Positions 13,023 to 13,025 of a DNA stretch of 13,025 bases are shown here, piece by piece. The translations under genes were made by a program, and so were the position numbers. Source of the DNA: JAULZV01 sp032117135 (GTDB lineage: Bacteria > Patescibacteriota > Minisyncoccia > Phycocordibacterales > JAACPR01); NCBI GenBank assembly GCA_032117135.1, contig JAULZV010000026.1, forward strand, positions 1 to 13,025, written 5' to 3'. Within the stretch, counting starts at the first letter, position 1; every line of letters starts with the position of its first letter. The notes beneath the pieces are model-generated. The model saw only the letters and a list, made by a program, of their open reading frames with translations. It had not been told where the DNA came from and did not search any database.

Positions 13023-13025
13023 CAG

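Noticed and set aside
1..13025. Alternative genetic code (UGA as glycine)
   Set aside because: All large genes read through without in-frame UGA, and the GIY-YIG gene ends with UGA at the family's normal length.

Overview
This 13 kb window looks like ordinary chromosomal DNA of a small-genome bacterium, most likely of the Candidate Phyla Radiation (Patescibacteria, Parcubacteria-like). That placement is an inference. It rests on the AT-rich sequence, many short single-TM proteins with CPR-typical architecture, genes with almost no Shine-Dalgarno sequences, and a mix of conserved-hypothetical and a few recognisable enzymes. UGA ends the GIY-YIG gene in a normal position, so the UGA=Gly code of Gracilibacteria/SR1 is not used. 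I see no rRNA, tRNA or CRISPR array.

Layout. 1-119: C-terminal end of a probable IS30-like transposase, cut by the window edge. 227-937: DUF5672 glycosyltransferase-like protein. 938-1453: a 516-base gap with a GC-rich structured island (63% GC at 1081-1260) between a minus-strand terminator-like hairpin and a 50-base palindrome; it may encode an RNA. 1454-3439: membrane-anchored family 3 glycoside hydrolase. 3495-5290: alpha/beta hydrolase and THUMP-type RNA methyltransferase, overlapping by one base. 5396-6766: DAO-type FAD oxidoreductase. 6793-8070: a serine-rich anchored protein and an M14 zinc peptidase three bases apart. 8182-9466: two more anchored, outward-facing small proteins, one with a Cys-rich motif and one SurA-like chaperone without a PPIase domain. 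9635-10150 (minus): small HEAGH membrane protein. 10399-10518: 39-residue basic protein followed by a 20-bp perfect terminator. 10634-12412: Pif1/RecD-like helicase with a C-terminal HTH. 12515-12778: GIY-YIG protein. 12759-12971 (minus): coiled-coil/TM protein whose 3' end overlaps it.

The strongest signal the gene list does not name is promoter layout. Ten of the fourteen complete genes, on both strands, have a -10 box (six times exactly TATACT, eight times preceded by TGN) ending 6-9 bases before the start codon. This places the predicted transcription start on or within about three bases of the ATG, so leaderless mRNA appears to be the default here. Two of the remaining four genes (4247, 7273) are fused closely to an upstream gene, as expected for internal operon genes.

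Several products (GH3, serine-rich protein, M14 peptidase, ECVAAGNP protein, SurA-like protein) carry one N-terminal hydrophobic segment. They probably work at or outside the membrane, in glycan/peptide scavenging and envelope protein folding. No single pathway joins all the genes.
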